DNA from: DASSCW01 sp036556695
GTDB lineage: Bacteria > Chloroflexota > Limnocylindria > QHBO01
NCBI GenBank assembly: GCA_036556695.1
Contig: DATBIY010000006.1
Coordinates: 29,099-93,098, forward strand
DNA: 64,000 bases
Direction: 5' to 3'
Part shown: positions 6,855 to 16,300 of the stretch, in pieces
Layout: each line of letters opens with the position of its first letter
Numbering within the stretch: the first letter of the stretch is position 1
Translations under genes and position numbers: made by a program
Notes under the pieces: generated by a model
What the model was told of the DNA's origin: nothing
The model's database searches: none
What the model saw: only the letters and a program-made list of their open reading frames with translations

Positions 6855-8365
6855 GGCGCGCTTCCGGTCGCACGGCTGAGACGGAGGGTGCGATCGGCCA
6901 GGACGCCCGCGAACTCGCGGTCGTGGGTGGCGAACACGATCGCCCGTCCCTGGTCGCGCAGCGCGGCCAGCAGGTCCAGGAGCTCGATGGCCGTGCGGCG
7001 GTCCTGCCCGAAGGTCGGCTCGTCAAGGATCAGGGCTGCCGGCGCGGCGGCCAGCGCGGTCGCAACGGAGAGGCGGCGCTTCTCTCCGCCGGAGAGGGTG
7101 AAGGGGTTGGCCGCCGCGAGGTGCTTCAGGTGGAGACGCTCCAGAAGCTCCGCGGCGCGGCGCGCGGCAGCCGGTCGCTCCACTCCGGCGCGCAGTGGCC
7201 CGAGCATCAGCTCGTCCTCGACCCTGCCGGTCAGGAACTGGTGCTCCGGGTCCTGGAAGACGGTGCCGATGTGGGTTGCCAGCTCGCGCGAAGGCCAGCC
7301 GGCCAGCGCGTCGTGGCCACGGCCGCGGGCCAGCGCCTCGCCGGCGACGACCGAGCCGCCGCTCGGGCGCAGCAGCCCGGCCAGCAGGAAGGCGAGGGTC
7401 GACTTGCCGCTGCCGTTCGGGCCGGTCACGGCCAGCGCCTCGGCGGATTTGACCTGCACGTCGGTCCGCGCCAGGGCCGGCACGCCGCTCCCCGGATACC
7501 GGAACTCGACCTGGTCGGCCATGATCAGCGTCTCGGACGACGGCCGCTCCCTGCGAGGAGGAGCCGGCAGACGTCGATCGGGCACCCACACGCCGGCATC
7601 GGCCAGGACGTCTCCGTACCGCGTGAAGACGTGGGATGCCGGCCCATCGGCCAGGATTGCGCCGTCCGCGTCGAGCGCGACAACCCTGTCGACCAGCGGC
7701 AGGGCGTCCGCCACGCGGTGCTCGACCATCACCAGGGTGAGGCCCAGCCGCTCCACCACCCCGGCCACGATCTCCCGCACCAGGGCGGCGCCATCCGGGT
7801 CGAGATTGGCGGTGGGCTCGTCCAGCAGCAGCAGGCCAGGCCGCAGCGCCATGACGCCGGCGATCGCCAGGCGTTGCTGCTCGCCACCCGACAGCGCGTC
7901 AGTCGGGTGGTCGATGGGGTAGGCGAAGCCGACGGCCGCCAGCGCGGCGTGTACCCGTGGCCAGATGGCGTCCGCGGGCAGGCAGCGGTTCTCGAGCCCG
8001 AAGGCCACGTCGTCCCCGGCGCGCGCCATGACCAGCTGGCTCTCCGGGTCCTGGAACACCAGGCCGGTCGCGTCCCGCGCCTCGCGCGGTGGGCGGCCGT
8101 CGAGCGCCAGATTGCCCTTCTCGTCGCCGCCCTGGGGATCGAGCAGGCCGGCCAGGCCGGCCAGCAGCGTCGACTTGCCCGATCCGGAGGGGCCGACCAG
8201 AAGGACGCGCTCACCCGCCTCGATGCGCAGGTCGATGTCGTGCAGCGCCCACGCACGTCGACCCGGGTGGCGCCAGCCCCAGCCCTCCGCCTGGATGCTG
8301 ACCGGCGCGGCCTCGGCCGGCGCCCCGGTCAGCTCACACCTCCGGTTGCTCTCTCCCGGCCGCAA
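6851..8365 (-). CDS. ykoD: ECF transporter ATPase with two fused ABC domains (YkoD)
   Basis: About 500 residues holding two complete ABC ATPase domains. Domain 1 has GPSGSGKSTLL, VFQDPESQ, LSGGEQQRL and LLLLDEPTANLDP; domain 2 has GPNGSGKSTLA, VFQDPEHQ, LSGGEKRRL and LILDEPTFGQD. The tandem arrangement is typical of YkoD. The start is uncertain. The earliest in-frame candidate is TTG at 8365, inside the end of ykoE, without a ribosome site. A GGAGG in the last codons of ykoE sits 6 nt before an in-frame CTG at 8332, so a CTG start there is plausible. ykoC follows with an ATGA overlap. Confidence 0.92.
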   Translation of the reverse strand: MRPGESNRRCELTGAPAEAAPVSIQAEGWGWRHPGRRAWALHDIDLRIEAGERVLLVGPSGSGKSTLLAGLAGLLDPQGGDEKGNLALDGRPPREARDATGLVFQDPESQLVMARAGDDVAFGLENRCLPADAIWPRVHAALAAVGFAYPIDHPTDALSGGEQQRLAIAGVMALRPGLLLLDEPTANLDPDGAALVREIVAGVVERLGLTLVMVEHRVADALPLVDRVVALDADGAILADGPASHVFTRYGDVLADAGVWVPDRRLPAPPRRERPSSETLIMADQVEFRYPGSGVPALARTDVQVKSAEALAVTGPNGSGKSTLAFLLAGLLRPSGGSVVAGEALARGRGHDALAGWPSRELATHIGTVFQDPEHQFLTGRVEDELMLGPLRAGVERPAAARRAAELLERLHLKHLAAANPFTLSGGEKRRLSVATALAAAPAALILDEPTFGQDRRTAIELLDLLAALRDQGRAIVFATHDREFAGVLADRTLRLSRATGSAP

Positions 8366-8918
8366 AGGCGTTCAGCACCCCGGCCTGCGCCAGGGCCTGC
8401 ACCAGCGCCCAGGATCCCAGGCCGGCGATGACCGCCGCGCTGACGCCCACCAGTGAGGAGTAGATGAGCTGCCAGTTCACGGCCCAGTCGGCATAGAAAA
8501 AGGCCAGGTCCAGCAGCGCGCCGGCCACGCCGGCAGCAGCACCGGCCAGGATCGCGACCGGCAGGCGCCATGAGCGGTACAGGCCGAAGGCGAACACCAG
8601 CTCGGCGGCAGCGCCCTGCGCCAGGCCGTACACCACCGTCAACAGGCCCCACGGCGCGCCGAACAGCATCGAGATGACGGCAGCCGCCGTCTCGCCGTAC
8701 AGCGCCGCGCCCGGTCGCCGGACGACCAACGGCACCAGCACCGCCGGTAGCATCCAGACCCCGTAGACCGCCCCGCGGACGGGCGGGAAGATGAACTCGG
8801 TCGCGTTCCACCACAGGTTCCACAGCTGGAAGACCGCCCCGAAGGCAACGGCCAGCATCGACGCCACCACGATATCCACAACGCGCCAGCCAGACGGCTG
8901 CGCAGCCACACTCGTCAT
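8334..8918 (-). CDS. ykoE: ECF substrate-binding membrane subunit, YkoE family (thiamine/HMP)
   Basis: 194 residues, almost all hydrophobic with about five to six membrane segments. YkoE-family traits include the segment VFQLWNLWWNATEFIF near residue 29 and FGAPWGLLTVVYGLAQGAAAE near 95. YkoE is the S component that binds the vitamin. Because a thiamine diphosphokinase precedes it in the same TPP-controlled operon, thiamine itself is the likelier substrate than hydroxymethylpyrimidine; that is inference. The ATG overlaps the thiN stop as ATGA (8918-8915). Confidence 0.9.
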   Translation of the reverse strand: MTSVAAQPSGWRVVDIVVASMLAVAFGAVFQLWNLWWNATEFIFPPVRGAVYGVWMLPAVLVPLVVRRPGAALYGETAAAVISMLFGAPWGLLTVVYGLAQGAAAELVFAFGLYRSWRLPVAILAGAAAGVAGALLDLAFFYADWAVNWQLIYSSLVGVSAAVIAGLGSWALVQALAQAGVLNAFAAGREQPEV

Positions 8919-9565
8919 GGGTGCATCTCTCCTTCCTCGAGCTGCTCCACGAGCAGCAGCATCCCCGCCTCCAGCCGTACCGAGGCCGGGGCAGACTCGA
9001 CAACGTTCGACAGGCCGCGGCTGCTGCCCATGCGCAGCAGGTCATTGCTGAGCGCATAGCGCAGGCCTGCGGTGGTGACCCCGTTCGCGTCGCCGGCCAC
9101 CGGGAAGAGACTGACCAGCGTTCCCGGCGGCGCGGTGATCTCTCGGGTCTCACCGCCGCGGATGGCAGCCAGCCGGGTGGGTCCGCAGACCAGCGTCATG
9201 CCGCCGGATCCATCGGCGCACAGCAGCAGCACGTTGGCGACCTGGTGATCGATGCGGGGGCCGCCGAACGCGCCGAGCATCACCATTTCGTCGGCGCCCC
9301 TGCGCCGTGCAAAGTTCTGGGCGAGCTCCGCATCCGAGTGGTCCTTCTCCGATGGATGGCGCTCGATCTCGACGCCCGCCGCCTCGTAGCGGCGCAGCAG
9401 CGCCGGCTCCACCGAATCGAGGTCGCCGACCAGGGCGTGCGGCAGGCGACCCTGGCGTTCGATCCAGTTCGCGCCGCCGTCGACGGCGACCAGCAGGTCG
9501 GCCAGGTCCAGCCAGCGTTCGTCGCCCAGATCCGGCTCGCCGGCGGCGACCAGGACCGCCCTCAT
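8915..9565 (-). CDS. thiN: Thiamine diphosphokinase
   Basis: 216 residues. The enzyme transfers pyrophosphate from ATP to thiamine to give thiamine diphosphate. Family hallmarks are DLLVAVDGGANW near residue 25, HALVGDLDSVEP near 44, the HPSEKDHSDAELA segment near 71-83 and LGAFGGPRIDHQVANVLLL near 96. The start is the ATG at 9565, preceded by GGGAGCGG. The TPP riboswitch lies about 95 nt upstream, with a hairpin between them that could act as its switchable terminator. It is the first gene of thiN-ykoE-ykoD-ykoC, so the cell imports thiamine and phosphorylates it. Confidence 0.92.
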   Translation of the reverse strand: MRAVLVAAGEPDLGDERWLDLADLLVAVDGGANWIERQGRLPHALVGDLDSVEPALLRRYEAAGVEIERHPSEKDHSDAELAQNFARRRGADEMVMLGAFGGPRIDHQVANVLLLCADGSGGMTLVCGPTRLAAIRGGETREITAPPGTLVSLFPVAGDANGVTTAGLRYALSNDLLRMGSSRGLSNVVESAPASVRLEAGMLLLVEQLEEGEMHP

Positions 9566-9615
9566 CAATCGCCGCTCCCTTCTCCCGCGGGCTGGTGGCA
9601 TCTGCCGCCGAAGAC

Positions 9616-9645
9616 GACGAATGGCGCGCCTCGCGGGCGCGCCAT
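9616..9645 (-). terminator. Hairpin with short T-rich tail: probable riboswitch expression platform
   Basis: On the minus strand ATGGCGCGCC pairs perfectly with GGCGCGCCAT around a 5-nt loop (9645-9621) and is followed by TCGTCGTCTT. It lies between the TPP aptamer and the thiN start, where an intrinsic terminator controlled by thiamine diphosphate would be expected. The T-run is imperfect, so the mechanism is inferred. Confidence 0.55.
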
Positions 9646-9660
9646 GCAGCGATTCAAACC

Positions 9661-9745
9661 GACTCCCTTCGCTGGCATGACCCAGATCAGGTTCGAGGGT
9701 CTGCGGCTCACCGCACTCTCAGCGCACCCGGCGCTCCCCTGTCGC
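9661..9745 (-). ncRNA. TPP riboswitch (THI element)
   Basis: Reading the minus strand from 9740, the conserved blocks appear in order: GGGGAGCGCC, then GCTGAGAGTGCGG, then ACCCTCGAACCTGATCTGGG, and TCATGCCAGCGAAGGGAG. These are the hallmark sequences of the thiamine-diphosphate aptamer: the pyrimidine-sensing loop CTGAGA, and the pyrophosphate-binding half with CCTGATCTGG and the GCGAAGGGA end. It controls thiN-ykoE-ykoD-ykoC, which it should switch off when thiamine diphosphate is plentiful. Confidence 0.97.
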
Positions 9746-9799
9746 TCTTCGGTTGTCCATCGAGCCTACCACCTGCCGCTGCGGGCCGCCAATCGGAAA

Positions 9800-10258
9800 T
9801 CAGGGGTGGGGAAGCCGCAGCTCCACGAGCGTGCCATGTCCCTCGGCATACATGTCCATCTGCAGCCGCTCGCCCTCCGGCGGACCGAATCGGAAGATGG
9901 CCACCCCGCCTCCGGGCCCTGCCAGGTCGACCTGGAAGCCGGCGGCGGGCAGCTCGTCCTCGTAGAAGGCGTACACCTCCGCCCCGTCGGCGTCGGTCCG
10001 CCACGCTGCGATCACGCTCGGATCGTCGGAGGTGACGGGCTGCATGCCGTCCATCAGCGGAAACCCGTCGGGAACCGGTGGCAGCTCGATCTGGGTGCTT
10101 GAGGCCGATGCGGTGGCGGCGCTCCCGCTGGGCGGCACCGTCGATGACGCAAGGCCGCTCGGCGTTCCACCGGCCGACCCATCGGCGCTGCTGGTGGCGA
10201 CGCCGCACCCACAGAGGATTGCCAGCAGCAGCAATCCGGTGCGCCGAGAACCTGCCAT
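9800..10258 (-). CDS. Hypothetical lipoprotein
   Basis: 152 residues. The N-terminus has two arginines, a hydrophobic core LLLLAILCGCG and a candidate lipobox cysteine around residues 17-19, then a Ser/Thr/Gly-rich linker to about residue 55. The remaining 95 residues form a small acidic domain (VIAAWRTDADGAEVYAFYE, then LQMDMYAEGHGTLVELRLP) that I do not recognise. A strong ribosome site, GGGAGG, precedes the ATG. It follows the M23 peptidase gene on the same strand with about 60 nt between, so shared transcription is possible. Confidence 0.7.
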   Translation of the reverse strand: MAGSRRTGLLLLAILCGCGVATSSADGSAGGTPSGLASSTVPPSGSAATASASSTQIELPPVPDGFPLMDGMQPVTSDDPSVIAAWRTDADGAEVYAFYEDELPAAGFQVDLAGPGGGVAIFRFGPPEGERLQMDMYAEGHGTLVELRLPHP

Positions 10259-10321
10259 GTGAACCTCCCTAAGACGAAACCGGCTGGCCTCGCGTCTGCG
10301 ACGGCCAGCCGGCGTTGCTCG

Positions 10322-11329
10322 TTACTCGTTCAGGTTGGAGACGATGATCGGTACGTAGAACCCTCCCAGTGCGTCGTGGTCGAACCACCTCACGTTCTGC
10401 GCGGCCAGGTTGAATGTCTCGCGATAGCTGCCAGGGGGCGGGCCGCCGCGAATGCCGAAGGTGAATCGCCCGATGGCGTTCGGCGCGGTGGTGGCATCGA
10501 CCCGGGTGGCGATCCAGGCATTCGTCCAGTCGGACGCTTCGAACGGGCTGTCGTGGCTGGCCGGATCCCAGGTGCCGAGGATCACGCGGCCAGCGGTCGA
10601 CGTCCGCCAGGTGCGCCCGCCGGTGTTCCGGAACTCGACCCAGTGGCTGATCGTCCGGCTGCGCCGCACGACCTGGGTGCCGGCGTTGCTCTCCCGGACG
10701 TACTCGGCCAGGAACGGCACGCGTCCCGGCCAGGTGGTCCACAGGCGGCGGTACATGGGGTCGATCTGCACGAAGTCCTCGCCGGCGACCAGCATCTCGA
10801 GGTGCAGGTGCGGGCCAAAGCAGTAGCCGCTGCATCCGGACTCGCCGACCTTCTCACCGGCAGCCACCTGGTCTCCACGCTTGACCGTCAGCCCGCCATC
10901 CGCACGGCTGGCGAGGTGGTAGTAGAGCGTGTCGCGGTCGTCGTCATGCGCCACTCGCACGAAGTTTCCGAAGTCGCCGTACTGCTGCGTGCCGTAGCCG
11001 CCCTCGGTGTCGATCACCTCCCCGTCGAGCGACGCAGCGATCGGCGTATGCACCGGCATCGGGTAGTCGAGGCCGGTGTGGTTGTCGTACACACGCCCCG
11101 CATGCGGGACCGTGTCGAACCAGGTCTTTCCGGTGTAATCGAGCTGGAAGCCGATGCGCGGGTCGCGGTCGACGCCGTACAGCAGGCTGAACTCGGGGTT
11201 GTAGTACGGCAGGGTGTAGTCGTCCGCGGCCAGCGCCCGCGGCGCTGCCATCAGCGCCAACGCGGCGAATGTCAGCAGCGAGCCGAGTGCCAGCGGCATA
11301 CGCGGCAGGTGGATGAGTCCAGTGCTCAT
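10322..11329 (-). CDS. M23-family peptidase (LytM-like), exported
   Basis: 335 residues from the ATG at 11329, which overlaps the stop of the upstream gene as ATGA; a GTG at 11338 is an alternative. An N-terminal signal segment (LALGSLLTFAALALMAAPRALAA) directs export. The M23 zinc-site elements are visible: NHTGLDYPMPVHTPI near residue 95 and GPHLHLEM near 175, giving the HxH pair. Family members cleave peptidoglycan cross-links or act as regulators of such enzymes. The C-terminal 120 residues form a beta-rich domain with Trp-Thr repeats (GRTWRTS) that could bind the wall. It is co-transcribed with a membrane-anchored repeat protein. Confidence 0.85.
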   Translation of the reverse strand: MSTGLIHLPRMPLALGSLLTFAALALMAAPRALAADDYTLPYYNPEFSLLYGVDRDPRIGFQLDYTGKTWFDTVPHAGRVYDNHTGLDYPMPVHTPIAASLDGEVIDTEGGYGTQQYGDFGNFVRVAHDDDRDTLYYHLASRADGGLTVKRGDQVAAGEKVGESGCSGYCFGPHLHLEMLVAGEDFVQIDPMYRRLWTTWPGRVPFLAEYVRESNAGTQVVRRSRTISHWVEFRNTGGRTWRTSTAGRVILGTWDPASHDSPFEASDWTNAWIATRVDATTAPNAIGRFTFGIRGGPPPGSYRETFNLAAQNVRWFDHDALGGFYVPIIVSNLNE

Positions 11330-12318
11330 GGTCCGCACTCCGCGACGCAGCCGGCGAACGCCGCCTGCCCGGTGAGCCGCGCCACGGGCCGGCCATCAGC
11401 CGCGAACAAGGCAGCGCCAGTCGGCAGCTCGACCAGCACGCTGCCGCCATCGGGGGCGACCTGCGGACGCGCGCCGTTTCCCAGGGAGCGCGTCACGACG
11501 CCACCGAGGACACGCACGAACACCAGTCCTGCGCGCTCGAAGGCGGCAACCCGCGCGTCGGCCGAGACGCTGGCGTGCACGGCGTCCTGGCCCAGGTCGG
11601 CCAGCAGCGTCGCGCGGCCGGCGTGCAGCCGCAGCAGCACGTTCCCCGACCGGCGGTGCGCGGCGACCACCAGGTCACCGTCGGCCAGGCGCTGGATGCC
11701 GTACACCAACGGCTCTTCGCTGAGCGGTGTGGCGCTCGTGCCGTCGGCCGACACCCGGACCAGGCGGGAGGCGATGGGCGCCTCGACCGAAGAGACCCGC
11801 AGCGCCAGGACCGACCCATCTGGCTCGACCACCGCCTGGCCGGCGAATGGACCGATGGCGCCCATCTGCGTGGCGCCGTCGCCGGCCACGCGCCACAGGC
11901 TGCCCGATCCGTCGATGACCGCCAGCCACGAGCCGTCCGGCGCGAACGCCGCGGAGATGATCCCGGGCAGCTCCACCCGCTGCTCGCCGTCGGTTGTGCC
12001 GACGGCCAGGACGGTTGCCTCCGGACCAATCTGGCCGGCCATGGCTGCACTGCGCCCATTGGCGGAGATGGCCAGCAGACGGGGTGCTGCGCCCTGTGCG
12101 TCGCTTGCGCGGGCGTTGATGCGCACCTCGGCCAGTCCGGCGGCCAAATCGCCGCGGTCCACGATGGAGAAGGAAGGGCCGGGCGACGCGGCCGGCTCGC
12201 CCAGGGCATTGCCGACCGTCAGCCCACCCACGACGAGGCCGAGCACGGCCACCGCCGAGATGCGGAGCAGCGACAGCCCGCCGGCCAGCGGGCGCCGCGG
12301 TAGAGAGCGGGGGATCAC
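11326..12318 (-). CDS. Membrane-anchored beta-propeller-like protein, unknown function
   Basis: 330 residues from the GTG at 12318, chosen because GGAGGT lies 6 nt upstream; a longer frame reaches 12432 but has no such site. After a basic head comes one membrane segment (about residues 15-37). The rest repeats short beta-strand units such as AFAPDGSWLAVIDGSG and PQVAPDGGSVLVELPTG, as in WD40/TolB-like propellers. I do not recognise a catalytic motif. The M23 peptidase gene follows with an ATGA overlap, so the two may act together at the cell surface. Confidence 0.65.
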   Translation of the reverse strand: MIPRSLPRRPLAGGLSLLRISAVAVLGLVVGGLTVGNALGEPAASPGPSFSIVDRGDLAAGLAEVRINARASDAQGAAPRLLAISANGRSAAMAGQIGPEATVLAVGTTDGEQRVELPGIISAAFAPDGSWLAVIDGSGSLWRVAGDGATQMGAIGPFAGQAVVEPDGSVLALRVSSVEAPIASRLVRVSADGTSATPLSEEPLVYGIQRLADGDLVVAAHRRSGNVLLRLHAGRATLLADLGQDAVHASVSADARVAAFERAGLVFVRVLGGVVTRSLGNGARPQVAPDGGSVLVELPTGAALFAADGRPVARLTGQAAFAGCVAECGP

Positions 12319-12456
12319 GGAAGACCTCCGTTGCAGATTGCCCGGAACGAACGAGTGCAGGCGATCCGTGACGGCGGCAGGTTCCTCCCAGTGGCGCGAT
12401 GGTTCGGCGAAGGGAGCCCACCCTAGCGACAACCGCTTACCGCGCGCTTATCGCGG

Positions 12457-12462
12457 GATAAT
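12457..12462 (+). promoter_or_regulatory. -10 element GATAAT before the GIDE-type gene
   Basis: GATAAT lies 8 nt before the ATG at 12471 with no Shine-Dalgarno sequence between, consistent with a leaderless start. The region 12319-12456 upstream also serves as the 5' flank of the divergent gene starting at 12318; I see no other motif in it. Confidence 0.5.
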
Positions 12463-12470
12463 CCCCGGCC

Positions 12471-13202
12471 ATGCCTCCCTTCGCTGCCGGCGCCCTGCTC
12501 GTCGGCGTCGTGCTGCTGGTTGCCGGGCTGGCCGCCATCCGCCTCTCCGGCGCTTCCCCCGCTGTCGGCCGGCGGCTGGCCGGCGCGCGCGGCGTGCGAG
12601 TGGGTGACCTGATCGAGATGGACCCGCTGCCAGAGCGTCCGGTGCGCGTGGCCGGCCGCATTCGCTGCCCGGACCCGATCCTCACCGAGCGCGGCGACCG
12701 CCTGGTGGCGGTGCACCGCGACGTGCAGGTCAAGCCGCCAAACGGACAGTGGCGCTCGATCGAGCGCGTCCGCGAGACGCGCGGCTTCGAGCTGTGGGAC
12801 CACGATGGCTCGCTGCCGGTCGATCCCGCGCAGGCCGCCGAGCCGCTGATCGCCATCCCGCACGTGTGGCGCGGCACCACCGCGGACCTTACGGACCCGG
12901 GGCACCTGGCAGCCGCCGCTCGGCTGGGCGTGGGCGACCGGCCGTGGCCCGCCCGCTCGGTGACCAGGATGGTGAGCGTGGTCGAGCGCCTGCTGGTGCT
13001 CGCCCGCGTGACCCGCGGCGGCGAGGGCGTGCGGCTGGAGCCGCCGCCCGGTGGATTCCTCATCTCGACCCTGGAGCTGGAGGACGCCATGCGGCTGCTG
13101 GGCGGGCCGCGGCGCAACCTGCTGCTGGCCGGCTACGCCATGGTCGGCCTGGCCGCGCTGGCGGGAATCGTCGGCGTCGCCGGCCTGCTCATCGGCTCCT
13201 GA
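12471..13202 (+). CDS. GIDE/MULAN-like membrane protein
   Basis: 243 residues with a membrane helix at each end (about 4-24 and 215-240). Between them lies a beta-rich domain that starts with RVAGRIRCPDPILTERGDR and continues with a WRSIERVRETRGFELWDHDG segment and LPVDPAQAAE. This is the pattern of the GIDE domain found in eukaryotic MUL1/MULAN ubiquitin ligases and in many bacterial membrane proteins. The eukaryotic RING finger is absent, so no ligase activity is implied. The function in bacteria is unknown. It stands alone behind its own -10 element. Confidence 0.7.
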   Translation: MPPFAAGALLVGVVLLVAGLAAIRLSGASPAVGRRLAGARGVRVGDLIEMDPLPERPVRVAGRIRCPDPILTERGDRLVAVHRDVQVKPPNGQWRSIERVRETRGFELWDHDGSLPVDPAQAAEPLIAIPHVWRGTTADLTDPGHLAAAARLGVGDRPWPARSVTRMVSVVERLLVLARVTRGGEGVRLEPPPGGFLISTLELEDAMRLLGGPRRNLLLAGYAMVGLAALAGIVGVAGLLIGS

Positions 13203-13348
13203 GAAGCCAGGCACATCGAGGCTTCCCGCAGTACCAGCACACGACGGTACGAAGGAGGCATCGAGCCCGCGGCCCTCCCACTTCTACCATCCGATCACCG
13301 GTTCCTAACAGAACTTCCATTTGGACCGGAGTATGAGGCGATAGCGGG

Positions 13349-16300
13349 GTGCCCTCCCTCTTCCGCGACCGCGGTTTCGAGCACGAGGCGCTCATCAGCG
13401 TGGCCCAGGCGGCCGCCCTGCTGGGCGTGCATCCGAACACGCTCCGTGCCTGGACCGACGCCGGCCGCCTCACCGCGTATCGCATCAACGCCCGCGGCGA
13501 CCGCCGCTACCGGCGGATCGACGTCGAGCGGCTGCTGGCCGAGGGCGGCGACTTCCCGGATCCGGCGCTGGCCGCCGACAGCGCAGCCGCGCAGCGCGAG
13601 AACGAGGTCACCCTCTTTGCCCGGTTGGCACAGGGCACCGGCCCGTCGGCGACCCCGGCGGCGGTCTGCCGCTCGGCCATCGAGGCGCTGCGCACCTCGA
13701 TGGGGATAGAACGCGCGGCCATCTACGTGACGCGCGACGCAGCCGATGGCGTGCTCGTGCTCGAGACGCACGCCGGGTATTCCGTTCCTCCGCCGCCGAC
13801 GATCGAAGCCGTGAACGCAGTGGCCGCGGACCACCCCGCCGCAGCGGACGCGGGGATCCGGCGCCGGCTGCCGCTGCAGGCCGCCGGTGAGCGGCTTGGC
13901 GAGCTGGTGCTGGAGGACGAGCCTGGCGGCGCGCTGGAAGGCGTCCGCGACCAGCTGCTGCGCCACGCGGCAGCCGCCATCGCCGCCGACCTGCTGAACG
14001 CGCGGGTCATGGCTCGCGCGCGCCGCGAGGTCAGCCGCGCACGTGCCCTGCGGCACGTCACCCAGGAGCTCACCGGGCAGCTCGACCTGGGCGCGGTGCT
14101 GGACGAGGTCGTGGACCGCACGCGCTCGCTGTTCGACGCCGACAAGGCCGGCCTGTGGCTGCTGGACGAGTCCGAGCAGCCGTTCAAGAGCGCCGCCTCC
14201 CGCTCGCTTGGTGAGGACTTCCAGGCGCGCGTCCGGCAGCTGACCCTCTCCAGCGAGGCGGTTGGCGTGCAGGCGGTCCGCGAGCGCCGCACCTTCGTGG
14301 TGCGCGAGGCAGACACCCGCCAGGGCGTGGGCGAAATGCAGGCGGTCTACGCCGCGGAGGGCATCAAGACGGCCTGCATCGTGCCGCTGGTGAGCAACGA
14401 CCGCGCCGTCGGGGTGCTGGGGCTGTACCACCTCCGCGACCACGACTGGCCCGATGACGAGCTCGCACTCGCGCAATCCTTCGCCAACCAGGCGGCGGTG
14501 GCCATCAGCAACGCCCGCCTGTACCACTCGGTCGCCGACCAGGCGAACCGCATTCGGTCCATCCAGGACCTGTCGGCGCGGCTGAACCGTCTGACCGATG
14601 TGCAGGCCATTGCCGATGCCATCGTCGCCGAGGCGAGCTCGCTGGCCAACTACCACGACATCCGGGTGTACGTGGTGGACTGGGATCGGCGGATCTGCGA
14701 GCCGGTGGCCTTCACCGACCGGCTTCTCGGCGACGGGGACTTCAAGGAGGCGCTGCGCGTTGACATCGGCGAAGGCTCGTTCACCGGCTGGGTGGCCGAG
14801 AACGGCGAGCCGATCCTGGCCAACGACGCGCTGCACGACGACCGTGGCCTGACGATCGAGGGCACCGACGACATCGACGAGTCGATGCTGGTGGTGCCGA
14901 TGATGTACGAGGGCCGCGCGGTGGGTGTCATCGCGCTGTCGAAGCTGGGCATGAACCAGTTCAGCACCGACGACCTGCAGACCATGACCATCTTCGCCGG
15001 CTACGCGGCGCAGGCGATCGCCAACGCCCGCGCCTACGAGCGCCTGGAGCAGCAGTCGGCCGAGCTCGCGCGCCAGCTGCAGTCGCAGCGGCGGTTGCTG
15101 GAGATCAACGAGCGCCTGCTGTCGACGTTGGACCGCGCCGACGTGATGGAGACCATCGCCGATGGCCTGCGCTCGGTGGTGCGCTACGACAACCTGTCGA
15201 TCTATCGGGCCGACGAGGTGAAGCAGGTGCTGCAGCCGGTGCTCACGCGCGAGCGGCATGCCGAGGAGGTGAGCCGCTACGTCGTGCCCTTCGGCAGCGG
15301 CCTCATGGGCTGGGCGGTCGAGCACGGCGAGCCGATCCTGGCCAACGACGCGCTGAACGACCCGCGTGCCATGCAGATCCCCGGCACACCGGACGATCCG
15401 GAGGCACTGATCGTGGTGCCGCTCATCGCGGACGGGGAGGTCATCGGCTGCATGAACCTGTCGCGGGTGGGCGGACCCGAGGTCCACTTCAGCGATGCCG
15501 ACTTCGACCTGGTCAAGCTGTTCGCCGGCCAGGCGTCGATCGCGCTGCGCAACGCCGAGGCCCACCAGGCGATCGCCATGCGGGCGGAGACCGACGCGCT
15601 GACCGGACTGGGCAACCACGGCGCCTTCCAGCGCACCCTGGCGGATGTGCTGGGCCAGCCGGAGGGCGCCGCCCCATCACGACCGAAGGGACGCCAGGCG
15701 GGTCCGGTGGCGCTGCTGATGATGGACCTGGACAACTTCAAGGCCTACAACGATCGCCTTGGCCACCCGGCCGGCGACGCCCTGCTGCACGCCATCGGCA
15801 ATGCCATTTACGGATCCGCTCGAGCCGAGGACCGCGTGTTCCGCTACGGCGGCGACGAGTTCGCGCTGATCCTGCCAGGAGCCGATGCGCGGGCCGCCGA
15901 GGCGGTCGGCGAGCGCGTTCGTGCGGCGGTCGCCCGGCTGACCAGCAAGGAGCCTATGCCGGTCACCATCAGCGTCGGCGTGGCCGCCTACCCCGGCGAC
16001 GCCACAGACAAGAACGACCTCATCGCCGCGGCCGATACGGCGCTCTACCTTGGCAAGCAGGCGCCCGAGGACCGCGTGGTGCGTGCCGACCAGGTGCCCA
16101 CCGAGATGCGCGCGTTGCGCAGCACGCTGGACCAGCTGGCCCGCGCGGCGCTGCTGCATCCAGACGAGGGCCCGACCGTCGACTCCCTGGTCGAGCAGGC
16201 CGCGCGGCTCTCGCACGCCGGCGATGGACAGGAGAGCAGCGTGCGCGACGCCCTGCTCGCCGTTGCCCGCTCGCTCGACGCGCTCGATCCGGCGAGCATC

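Noticed and set aside
10259..12607. A 782-codon plus-strand open frame opposite the M23 peptidase and propeller genes
   Set aside because: Composition is random-like and the minus-strand genes have signal peptide, HxH motif and ribosome sites.
13295..15619. A 774-codon open frame antisense to the GAF/GGDEF gene
   Set aside because: Its translation is low-complexity and shows no domain, while the opposite strand encodes clear GAF and GGDEF motifs.
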